Positions 1 to 6,527 of a stretch of 6,527 nt of DNA are shown piece by piece. Below the pieces are notes generated by a model. That model did not search any database. It had not been told where the DNA came from and saw only the letters and a program-made list of their open reading frames with translations. The number at the start of each line of letters is the position of its first letter. The stretch's first letter is position 1. The stretch is from NCBI GenBank assembly GCA_002474415.1, contig DLQV01000231.1, forward strand, positions 1-6,527. Reading direction: 5' to 3'. Both the position numbers and the translations under genes were made by a program. This DNA comes from Lachnospiraceae bacterium UBA7598 (lineage in GTDB: Bacteria > Bacillota > Clostridia > Lachnospirales > Lachnospiraceae).

Positions 1-1943
1 TGCGACTGGGAGAAGATACCGGCATTTTCTTTTGTTCCAGGGTTGTAAATAACCGCCAGCGCTCCGTCAAATGCATGCAGGTGATACGGCGGATCCATCA
101 GAATCGCTCCGTACTCTGTGTTTAATCGCTTCCTTACATTTTCCATGGAAAGTTCTGCCTGCTGCTTTGTTGCCAGCCCACTGATCACTGCCCAGCTCTG
201 TGGATTCAGCCACATATTTGCTTCCGGGTCCGTGCGTTTTCCAATCACCTCTCCGGCTTCCGTAAATCCACGAATAAAACGATCCTCATTCCAGCAGAGA
301 TTGTTAATTAAAGTACCAAGTTTTTCCTGTTCTTCTTCCAGATAATCCATATATGCCTGATCTTTTTTGTATGCGGCAAACTGTTTTAAAATCGTCATTG
401 CATAATAAAACTGCAATGCAACAAACGAGGACTCTCCATTTTTGCCCAGACGCAGGCAGTCATTCCAGTCCGCATAAAGTCCTGCCGGAAGTCCGTGCGG
501 TCCCAGATGATTCATGGAAAATGCAAGTGCCCGCTTTAAGTGCTCGTATACCGTTGCCTCATCCTTATTGGCAAACGGAATCACTTCATCGATAAACGCC
601 AGATTTCCGGACTCCGCAATATATTTATATACCGTTGGAAACAGCCACAGAGCATCATCCGCACGATATGCCGGATGCCCGGTTTCCTGTACATAGGAAG
701 CATCATCCGGTGTATCCTCATGTCCGGCATTGTGTGTAAACTTGACAAGCGGAAGTCCTCCTCCGTTATCCACCTGTGCCGAAAGCATAAACCGGATCTT
801 TTCGAGTGCCATCTCCGGTGCAAGATGAATCACACCCTGAATATCCTGCACCGTGTCGCGGTATCCGTAACCGTTTCGCAAACCACAGTAGAAAAAGGAT
901 GCCGCACGTGACCAGATGAATGTCATAAAACAGTTGTATGCATTCCAGGTATTGATCATGGTATCAAATTCCCTGCTCGGTGTATGTACCTGAAAATGTT
1001 CCAGTTTTTCATGCCAGTAGCCCGTCAGTTCTTTCAGCTCCATCTCACACTGTGCTGCCACATCTGCATAACGGTTACAGATTGCTTCTGCTTCCTCATG
1101 TTCTTTCATTCCGACAAGAAATGCAATTTCTTTTGTTTCTCCAGGTTTTAAAATCATCTGAGCTGCCAGTGCTCCGCATCCGTTTTCGTTGTAGCACATT
1201 TCCCCGGATAATTTTCCATTTTCCACCCCCACCGGATTATGATATCCGTGATAACGTCCAAGGAATGACTCTCTATCTCCACAGTAACTGTCCACCGGTG
1301 CACCGGTCAGTGCAAAGAAACGGGAGATTGCAAGCTTGTTATCCACTTCCTCTCCTTCTTTCACCCAGTCCAGATTGCCGTGAATTATATGCCGGATACG
1401 GTTTGTCTCAAATACCGTACTCGTGATGAACTGGGAATACTGCAGATTCACCTGATCCTGTTCATAATTATTGTTGTTGGTAAATTCCGCATAACCGGTG
1501 ATGGTCAGCTTTCTTTCACAATCTGACGCATTCGTCACTTTCAGATGCCAGACTTCATACGTCTGGTTCAGCGGCACATAATAACATACTTCGGAGTGGA
1601 TTCCATTGTAATCCGCCAGCATCTTTGTGTATGCTGTTCCGTGATGACACTCACTTTTATAACGGTCCAGATCTTTTCCTACCGGCTGCCAGGATGCAGA
1701 CCAGTAGTCTTTGCTCTCATCATCCCGCAGATAAATATAGCGTCCCGGCTGATCAAACTGGTTAAAAATATAGCGCAGGATTCTTCCGTTCGCGCCGGAT
1801 CTGGCAAAGCTGTATCCTCCTGCATTATTTGAAATCAGTGCACCATACTCCGGTGATCCCAGATAATTCGCCCACGGAGCCGGTGTATCCGGGCGTGTGA
1901 TTACATACTCCCTTTTCTTATCATCAAAATATCCAAAATTCAT
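1..1943 (-). CDS. GH94 family glycoside phosphorylase (cellobiose phosphorylase-like), 3' end cut by the window
   Basis: The first 647 residues are visible. Characterised disaccharide-type GH94 enzymes have about 800, so roughly 150 C-terminal residues, including the jelly-roll cap, lie outside the window. The family splits a beta-linked disaccharide with phosphate, inverting the anomer and giving an alpha-sugar 1-phosphate. No signal peptide is visible, so it should be cytoplasmic. The protein opens MNFGYFDDKKREYVITRPDT, a GH94 N-terminal hallmark. Residues about 1-270 form the beta-sandwich domain, then a helical linker, with the (alpha/alpha)6 catalytic barrel from about 320. By alignment from memory to Vibrio chitobiose phosphorylase and Cellulomonas cellobiose phosphorylase, the -1 subsite is intact: R346 (WSR), R356, D363 (GYRD), W493 and the catalytic acid D495 (ADWNDCL). 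The motif ENAGIFSQS at 640-647 carries Gln646 where those two enzymes have a phosphate-binding His. The start is set by GGAGG six bases upstream. Family confidence is high; the substrate (cellobiose, cellobionate, laminaribiose, chitobiose or other) is not settled. Confidence 0.93.
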   Translation of the reverse strand, partial: MNFGYFDDKKREYVITRPDTPAPWANYLGSPEYGALISNNAGGYSFARSGANGRILRYIFNQFDQPGRYIYLRDDESKDYWSASWQPVGKDLDRYKSECHHGTAYTKMLADYNGIHSEVCYYVPLNQTYEVWHLKVTNASDCERKLTITGYAEFTNNNNYEQDQVNLQYSQFITSTVFETNRIRHIIHGNLDWVKEGEEVDNKLAISRFFALTGAPVDSYCGDRESFLGRYHGYHNPVGVENGKLSGEMCYNENGCGALAAQMILKPGETKEIAFLVGMKEHEEAEAICNRYADVAAQCEMELKELTGYWHEKLEHFQVHTPSREFDTMINTWNAYNCFMTFIWSRAASFFYCGLRNGYGYRDTVQDIQGVIHLAPEMALEKIRFMLSAQVDNGGGLPLVKFTHNAGHEDTPDDASYVQETGHPAYRADDALWLFPTVYKYIAESGNLAFIDEVIPFANKDEATVYEHLKRALAFSMNHLGPHGLPAGLYADWNDCLRLGKNGESSFVALQFYYAMTILKQFAAYKKDQAYMDYLEEEQEKLGTLINNLCWNEDRFIRGFTEAGEVIGKRTDPEANMWLNPQSWAVISGLATKQQAELSMENVRKRLNTEYGAILMDPPYHLHAFDGALAVIYNPGTKENAGIFSQS

Positions 1944-1949
1944 GTGAAA

Positions 1950-1954
1950 CCTCC
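1950..1954 (-). promoter_or_regulatory. Shine-Dalgarno site of the GH94 gene
   Basis: On the minus strand GGAGG lies six bases before the ATG at 1943. It supports that start, which also matches the usual N-terminus of the family. Confidence 0.85.
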
Positions 1955-1984
1955 AACTTTTCAATTTTCAAGCCTGTTTTCCCT

Positions 1985-2011
1985 ATTGTAACGGATTCAC
2001 AAATTTATGAA
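1985..2011 (-). promoter_or_regulatory. Candidate sigma-A-type promoter of the GH94 gene
   Basis: On the minus strand TACAAT (1985-1990) differs from the -10 consensus TATAAT by one base. It would start transcription near 1978, giving a leader of about 35 bases. The best -35 match, TTCATA at 2006-2011, has four of six consensus bases but only a 15-base spacer, shorter than the preferred 17. At 17 bases the hexamer is TATTCA, which is poor. The weak -35 region suggests either a regulated, possibly activator-dependent promoter or a miscall. The placement just after the glgP terminator and before a gene with its own strong ribosome binding site makes a promoter here likely; the exact boxes are uncertain. 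Confidence 0.4.
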
Positions 2012-2012
2012 T
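1995..2012. promoter_or_regulatory. 18-bp near-palindrome, candidate operator for the GH94 gene
   Basis: The plus strand reads ATTCACAAATTTATGAAT, symmetric in eight of nine base pairs, with one mismatch at the fifth position from each end. It covers the spacer and the putative -35 of the GH94 promoter, where a repressor operator would be expected. The centre is AATT, unlike the CG-centred operators typical of LacI-family regulators, so I do not assign a regulator family. It is AT-rich and a chance match is possible. Confidence 0.35.
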
Positions 2013-2048
2013 ATCAGAATCACAGGATTTATAGCAGATTCATGACAT

Positions 2049-2080
2049 AAAAAGCGGGAACCGAAACATACGGTTCCCGC
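2049..2080 (-). terminator. Rho-independent terminator of glgP
   Basis: A perfect 10-bp inverted repeat (GCGGGAACCG at 2054-2063 pairing with CGGTTCCCGC at 2071-2080) encloses a 7-base loop. On the minus strand the stem is followed directly by TTTTT (2049-2053) and another AT-rich stretch. It begins 23 bases after the glgP stop codon. On the plus strand the hairpin is followed by CAAAGGAAG, with no U-tract, so it works only for leftward transcription. It separates glgP from the GH94 gene. Confidence 0.93.
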
Positions 2081-2103
2081 CAAAGGAAGATTTAAAATAT
2101 TTT

Positions 2104-4530
2104 TTAAGATAATTTCCAGATCTCTTTGTTGTACTGGTCGATGGTTCTGTCGGATGAGAAAAATCCGGCCTTGCTGATGTTGATCAGCGCTTTCTTTGCC
2201 CATGCCTTGCGATCGGTATAAGCAGCATAAGCTTTCTCTCTGGTTGCGATGTAATCCTCGAAATCAGGGAATGTCATGAACCAGTCTTTGTTTAACAGCT
2301 CATTGTACAGACGCTCTAAGTTCTCGCTACATCCTACAGACTTAACTGTGTCACTTACAATAAAGTCAACGGCTCTCTTTAACTCAGAATCTTTCTCATA
2401 GTAGCTTCTGGAGTTGTAATCGCCTCTTGCATAGCGGTCGATTACGGTCTGGGAATCCTCACCAAAGGTAAAGATATTCTCATTTCCAACCAGCTCTGCG
2501 ATCTCAACGTTTGCTCCGTCCATGGTTCCAAGTGTGATCGCACCATTTAACATAAACTTCATGTTTCCGGTTCCGGATGCCTCTTTACTTGCCGTAGAAA
2601 TCTGCTCACTGATATCAGCCGCTGCAAAAATCCACTCCGCAATAGATACCCGGTAATCTTCGATAAATACAACCTTGATCTTACCATTGATTGACGGATC
2701 ATTGTTGATCACATCCGCTACAGAATTGATCAATTTGATTGTATTCTTCGCGTTACGGTATCCGGCTGCAGCCTTTGCTCCAAAAATAAACGTACGTGGA
2801 TAGAAATCCATGTTTGGATTAGCCTTCAGCTGGTTGTACAGATACATGACATGTAAAATATTCATGAGCTGTCTCTTGTACTCATGCAGTCTCTTTACCT
2901 GCACATCAAAGATCGAATCCGGATCGACCTCAATGCCGTTGTGCTCCTTGATGTATTTTGCCAGACGAATCTTATTCTTTTTCTTGATCTCTAAGAACTC
3001 CTGCTGTACTTTCGGGTCTGTGGCATACTTTGTCAGTCCCTCAACTTTTGCAAGACTTGTGATCCAGTCTTTTCCCACATATTTGGTTACCCATTCTGCC
3101 AGCAGTGGATCTCCGTGTGCAAGGAAACGTCTCTGTGTAATACCATTAGTCTTGTTGTTGAATTTTTCAGGAAACAGCTCATAGAAATCACGAAGTTCCT
3201 GCTTCTCCAGGATCTCTGTATGCAGTCTTGCCACACCGTTGACAGAATATCCGGCAACAATTGCAAGATTTGCCATCTTCACCTGTCCGTCGTAGAGAAT
3301 TGCCATCTTGCGCACCTTATCCTCATTATCCGGATATTTTGCACGGATCTCTTCTACAAAACGACGGTTGATCTCATCTACGATCTGATATACACGCGGA
3401 AGCAGTCTCTGGAAGATGTCAATCGGCCATTTTTCAAGCGCCTCTGCCATGATGGTATGATTCGTATAAGCCACGCTGTGTGTGGTGATCTCCCATGCCT
3501 CATCCCATGACATGCCTTCCTCATCCAGAAGGATTCGCATCAGCTCTGCAACAGCAACCGTCGGATGGGTGTCATTCATCTGGAATGTTACCTTCTTCGG
3601 CAGATCATGCAGATCGCTGTGATGTTTCTTAAAACGCTCCAGTGCACGCTGGATACTTGCTGAAACAAAGAAATACTGCTGCTTTAAACGCAGTTCCTTT
3701 CCTTTTACGTGATTGTCGTTCGGATACAGCACCTCTACCAGGTTGCGGGCAAGATTTTCCTGCTCCACTGCCTGATCGTAATCTCCACGATCAAAGGAAT
3801 CCAGTGAAAACTCTTCCTTCGGCTGTGCATCCCAGATCATCAGGGAATCTACCACATGGTTGCCGTAACCAACGATCGGCATATCGTAAGGAATTGCAAG
3901 AACAGACTGGTATCCAACCTGCTCAAAATGCAGATTTCCGTCCTCCCCTGTGGTTTCTTCCACATGACCACCAAACTTAATTTCGTAGCAGTATTCCGGT
4001 CTGCGAAGTTCAAACGGATATCCGTCCTTCAGCCAGTTGTCCGGTACTTCTACCTGGAATCCATCGATAATCTGCTGCTTAAACATACCATAACGATAAC
4101 GGATTCCACATCCATATGCGGCGTAGCCTAAGGTAGCAAGTGAATCCATAAAACATGCTGCCAACCGGCCAAGTCCACCATTACCAAGAGCCGGATCCGG
4201 CTCTTGGTCTTCAATAACACTCAAATCCAGTCCAATCTCTTCGAGTGCTTCTTTTATTTCCCCATAAGCGCCCAAATTGATCAGATTATTCCCCAGTGCT
4301 CTGCCCATCAGAAATTCCATGGACATATAGTACAATGTCTTAGGGTCATCTTTTTCGATGACCTGCTGTGTTGCCATCCATTCATCCATGACAACATCCT
4401 TGACAGCCAGTGAAACAGCCTGATAAATCTCCTGCTGTGTCGCTTCTTTCAATGTCTTACGATACATCGTTTTGACATTTTCTGTCACGGAAGCAATAAA
4501 CTCCTTTTTACTAAACACTTTGTCTCGCAT
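2104..4530 (-). CDS. glgP: Glycogen/maltodextrin (alpha-1,4-glucan) phosphorylase
   Basis: A complete GT35 phosphorylase of 808 residues, normal for bacterial members. It removes the terminal glucose of glycogen or maltodextrin with phosphate, giving glucose 1-phosphate, in the cytoplasm and with pyridoxal phosphate (PLP) as cofactor. Visible landmarks are YYMSMEFLMGRAL (67-79), LGNGGLGRLAACF (115-127), YTNHT (355-359, His358 matching rabbit His377), NNKTNGITQRRFL (458-470) and KRLHEYK (546-552, matching rabbit Lys568, Arg569 and Lys574). The PLP signature EASGTGNMKF (650-659) carries the Schiff-base Lys658. The N-terminus is short and lacks the region that bears the regulatory phosphoserine of animal enzymes. 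The start at 4530 is chosen over an in-frame upstream Met at 4686 because AGGAGG lies seven bases before it; the longer reading would overlap ileS by 122 bases and add 52 residues with no phosphorylase character. It sits 34 bases after ileS and ends at a strong terminator. Glycogen versus maltodextrin preference cannot be told from sequence (malP is the alternative name). Confidence 0.97.
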   Translation of the reverse strand: MRDKVFSKKEFIASVTENVKTMYRKTLKEATQQEIYQAVSLAVKDVVMDEWMATQQVIEKDDPKTLYYMSMEFLMGRALGNNLINLGAYGEIKEALEEIGLDLSVIEDQEPDPALGNGGLGRLAACFMDSLATLGYAAYGCGIRYRYGMFKQQIIDGFQVEVPDNWLKDGYPFELRRPEYCYEIKFGGHVEETTGEDGNLHFEQVGYQSVLAIPYDMPIVGYGNHVVDSLMIWDAQPKEEFSLDSFDRGDYDQAVEQENLARNLVEVLYPNDNHVKGKELRLKQQYFFVSASIQRALERFKKHHSDLHDLPKKVTFQMNDTHPTVAVAELMRILLDEEGMSWDEAWEITTHSVAYTNHTIMAEALEKWPIDIFQRLLPRVYQIVDEINRRFVEEIRAKYPDNEDKVRKMAILYDGQVKMANLAIVAGYSVNGVARLHTEILEKQELRDFYELFPEKFNNKTNGITQRRFLAHGDPLLAEWVTKYVGKDWITSLAKVEGLTKYATDPKVQQEFLEIKKKNKIRLAKYIKEHNGIEVDPDSIFDVQVKRLHEYKRQLMNILHVMYLYNQLKANPNMDFYPRTFIFGAKAAAGYRNAKNTIKLINSVADVINNDPSINGKIKVVFIEDYRVSIAEWIFAAADISEQISTASKEASGTGNMKFMLNGAITLGTMDGANVEIAELVGNENIFTFGEDSQTVIDRYARGDYNSRSYYEKDSELKRAVDFIVSDTVKSVGCSENLERLYNELLNKDWFMTFPDFEDYIATREKAYAAYTDRKAWAKKALINISKAGFFSSDRTIDQYNKEIWKLS

Positions 4531-4537
4531 CAAAAGT

Positions 4538-4543
4538 CCTCCT
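4538..4543 (-). promoter_or_regulatory. Shine-Dalgarno site that decides the glgP start
   Basis: On the minus strand a full AGGAGG lies seven bases before the ATG at 4530, inside the 34-base gap after the ileS stop. It fixes the 808-residue reading of glgP over the 860-residue one. Confidence 0.9.
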
Positions 4544-4564
4544 CTGTGCTTGGTTTGCGTGACA

Positions 4565-6527
4565 CTATTGTTTTTCCACTGCCAGTGTAACCTTCTCACC
4601 GTTAATGCTCCATTCTTTCTGGTATCCGGCAAGTGTGCCTGCAGTGATAGAATTTGCAAGTACCTCTGACTGGATCTTCTCTCCATATTTATTGAAAATA
4701 CCAGTTACCTTCTCATCCGCTGTATAAGAAACAGCAATATGATCCATAACTTCAAAACCTGCCTCTTTACGCATCGTCTGAATCTTGCTGATCAGCTCAC
4801 GTACAAAACCTTCCTCGATGAGTTCCGGAGTCAGTCTTGTATCCATAACAACTGTCACATTGTTATCCCCCTCGGTCACAAAGCCTTCCGCCTGTGTCAT
4901 GGTAATCAACAGATCCTCTTCCAATAATACAACCTCGGAACTTACACTGTCAAGTTTCAGACATCCGTTCTCCTTTAATTCTTTCATTGCAGCATTTCCG
5001 TCAAGTTCTGACAGGGCAGCCTGAATCTGCTTTAAGTATTTACCATACTTCGGTCCAACGGTACGAAGCTGTGGTTTAAACTGATAATCCGTATAAGAAG
5101 AAACATCATCCGTAAATGTCACATGCTTCACGTTCAGCTCATCGGCAATAATATCTTTATAAAAATCACTCAGTGCTTCCGGCGCTTTGACATACATTTG
5201 TCCGATCGGCTGACGATTCTTGATATTGGCACTGTTACGGCACGCACGTCCCATAACAACGATCTTTAATACTTCATCCATTGCCTTTTCAAGATCTTTA
5301 TCAATCATCTTCTCATCTACCGTCGGAAAGTCGCACAGATGAACACTTTCCGGTGCAGACGGATCAATGGAGCATACCAGATTGCGATAAATATCCTCTG
5401 TCATAAATGGAATCATCGGGGCTGCTGCTTTACAGATAGTAACCAGAGCGGTATACAATGTCATATAGGCATTGATCTTATCCTGCTCCATGCCCTTTGC
5501 CCAGAAACGCTCACGGGAACGACGGACATACCAGTTACTCATATCATCCACGAATTCCTGCAGATATTTGGCAGCTTCCGGAATCTTGTAATTGGACAGA
5601 CAGTCATCTACACCAGCTACTGCGGAATTGAGCTTAGAAAGCAACCATTTATCCATAACAGATAATTTATCGTATTCCAGTTTATATTTTGTAGCGTCAA
5701 ACTGATCAATATTCGCATAAAGTACAAAGAATGCATAGGTATTCCACAGGGTTCCCATGAATTTACGCTGGCCTTCAAGCACAAGCTTACCGGAGAATCT
5801 CTTTGGAATCCATGGTGCGGATGCCGTATAGAAATACCAGCGGATCGCATCTGCGCCGTATGTCTGCAGCGCATCAAACGGATCAACTGCATTTCCCTTG
5901 GACTTGGACATCTTCTGTCCATTCTCATCCTGTACATGTCCGAGTACGATAACATTCTCATATGGTGCTTTGTTGAAAAGCAGTGTAGACTCTGCCATGA
6001 GGGAATGGAACCATCCTCTGGTCTGATCCACAGCCTCGGAGATAAACTTTGCAGGGAACTGCTGCTCAAACACTTCTTTATTTTCAAATGGATAGTGATG
6101 CTGTGCAAACGGCATTGCTCCGGAGTCAAACCAGCAGTCCAATACTTCCGGTACACGATGCATGTCCTTACCACACTCCGGACACTTGATCGTAACGGCA
6201 TCAATATATGGTCTGTGAAGTTCTACCTCTGCCGCCTTTGGATCTCCGGCCTTTTCTGCCAGTTCTGCACGGCTTCCGATACATTCTCTGTGTCCGCACT
6301 CACATTCCCAGATATTAAGAGGAGTACCCCAGTAACGGTTACGGGAAATCGCCCAGTCCTGAATGTTCTCCAGCCAGTTTCCAAAACGGCCGGAACCGAT
6401 AGAAGCTGGAATCCAGTTGACTGTGTTGTTATTTCGGATCAGGTCATCTTTGACTGCGGTTTCCTTGATATACCAGGACTCTCTTGCATAATAGATCAGA
6501 GGCTTGTCACATCTCCAGCAGTGTGGA
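4565..6527 (-). CDS. ileS: Isoleucyl-tRNA synthetase, type 2 (eukaryote-like), 5' end cut by the window
   Basis: The last 653 residues are visible. Type 2 IleRS proteins are about 1040 residues, so the N-terminal third, with the HIGH motif and most of the CP1 editing domain, lies off the right edge. The enzyme charges tRNA-Ile with isoleucine using ATP. In the fragment, PHCWRC (1-6) marks the end of the CP1 region, WAISRNRYWGTP and DCWFDSGAMPFAQ follow in the class I core, and KMSKSKGN (205-212) is the ATP-binding loop. A helical anticodon-binding domain follows, including SNWYVRRSRERFW and APMIPFMTEDIY. The C-terminus has the type 2 tail with no CxxC zinc finger, unlike the E. coli and S. 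aureus type 1 enzymes. Cysteine pairs CWRC, CEC and CPEC in the first 120 residues are possible metal ligands. The reading frame is open to the window edge. It is followed closely by glgP. A T-box leader, common before Firmicute ileS genes, would lie outside the window. Confidence 0.97.
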   Translation of the reverse strand, partial: PHCWRCDKPLIYYARESWYIKETAVKDDLIRNNNTVNWIPASIGSGRFGNWLENIQDWAISRNRYWGTPLNIWECECGHRECIGSRAELAEKAGDPKAAEVELHRPYIDAVTIKCPECGKDMHRVPEVLDCWFDSGAMPFAQHHYPFENKEVFEQQFPAKFISEAVDQTRGWFHSLMAESTLLFNKAPYENVIVLGHVQDENGQKMSKSKGNAVDPFDALQTYGADAIRWYFYTASAPWIPKRFSGKLVLEGQRKFMGTLWNTYAFFVLYANIDQFDATKYKLEYDKLSVMDKWLLSKLNSAVAGVDDCLSNYKIPEAAKYLQEFVDDMSNWYVRRSRERFWAKGMEQDKINAYMTLYTALVTICKAAAPMIPFMTEDIYRNLVCSIDPSAPESVHLCDFPTVDEKMIDKDLEKAMDEVLKIVVMGRACRNSANIKNRQPIGQMYVKAPEALSDFYKDIIADELNVKHVTFTDDVSSYTDYQFKPQLRTVGPKYGKYLKQIQAALSELDGNAAMKELKENGCLKLDSVSSEVVLLEEDLLITMTQAEGFVTEGDNNVTVVMDTRLTPELIEEGFVRELISKIQTMRKEAGFEVMDHIAVSYTADEKVTGIFNKYGEKIQSEVLANSITAGTLAGYQKEWSINGEKVTLAVEKQ

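Noticed and set aside
980..1426. Plus-strand open frame of 148 codons
   Set aside because: It lies wholly antisense to the GH94 gene, whose frame is conserved throughout. The protein is low in recognisable structure and looks like a frame shadow.
1985..2000. Possible catabolite-responsive (cre) element around the GH94 -10 region (minus strand TGAATCCGTTACA)
   Set aside because: It has a central CG and partial symmetry but is one base short and mismatches several required positions of the cre consensus.
2049..2080. The hairpin as a terminator or attenuator for rightward transcription
   Set aside because: There is no U-tract on the plus-strand side and no plus-strand gene near it.
2810..4131. 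Several plus-strand open frames of 90-130 codons opposite glgP
   Set aside because: All are antisense to conserved phosphorylase sequence, with no domain or ribosome binding site that stands out.
4531..4686. An in-frame N-terminal extension of glgP to a Met at 4686 (860 residues)
   Set aside because: It overlaps the 3' end of ileS, encodes residues with no phosphorylase character, and lacks the strong AGGAGG seen before the Met at 4530.
5617..6204. Minus-strand open frame of 195 codons
   Set aside because: It overlaps ileS on the same strand in another frame, while the ileS frame has unmistakable synthetase motifs there.
1..6527. Search for mobile elements, CRISPR repeats, tRNA or rRNA genes, and an undescribed multi-gene system
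   Set aside because: The window is filled almost entirely by three known gene families with intact frames. I saw no repeat arrays, transposase fragments, RNA genes or unexplained long intergenic space.

Overview
The window reads as ordinary chromosomal DNA from a carbohydrate-fermenting Firmicute. Moderate GC, strong AGGAGG-type ribosome binding sites, a clostridial-type glycogen phosphorylase and a eukaryote-like (type 2) isoleucyl-tRNA synthetase together suggest the Lachnospiraceae or a close clostridial group. This placement is inferred from protein character only; there is no rRNA or other marker in the window.

All three genes lie on the minus strand, so transcription runs from the right edge to the left. 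At the right (4565-6527) is the C-terminal two-thirds of ileS, cut at its 5' end by the window edge. It is followed after only 34 bases by a complete glgP of 808 codons (2104-4530), with a strong Shine-Dalgarno and no terminator between them, so the two are probably co-transcribed. A perfect 10-bp hairpin with a U-tract (2049-2080) ends the glgP transcript. A 160-base intergenic region (1944-2103) holds that terminator, then a weak promoter candidate with an overlapping 18-bp near-palindrome. Downstream is a GH94 family disaccharide/oligosaccharide phosphorylase gene (1-1943), cut at its 3' end.

The two carbohydrate genes share a chemical theme. Both enzymes cleave glucosidic bonds with phosphate instead of water and release a sugar 1-phosphate: alpha-1,4-glucan for GlgP, and a beta-linked disaccharide for the GH94 enzyme. 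This saves ATP at the hexokinase step, a typical economy in anaerobes. The terminator and the separate promoter imply that the GH94 gene is controlled independently of ileS-glgP.

I found no mobile element, CRISPR array, RNA gene or novel system. The items most worth a second look are a Gln where characterised GH94 phosphorylases have a phosphate-binding His, the unresolved substrate of that enzyme, the palindrome in front of it, and the type 2 nature of the IleRS.
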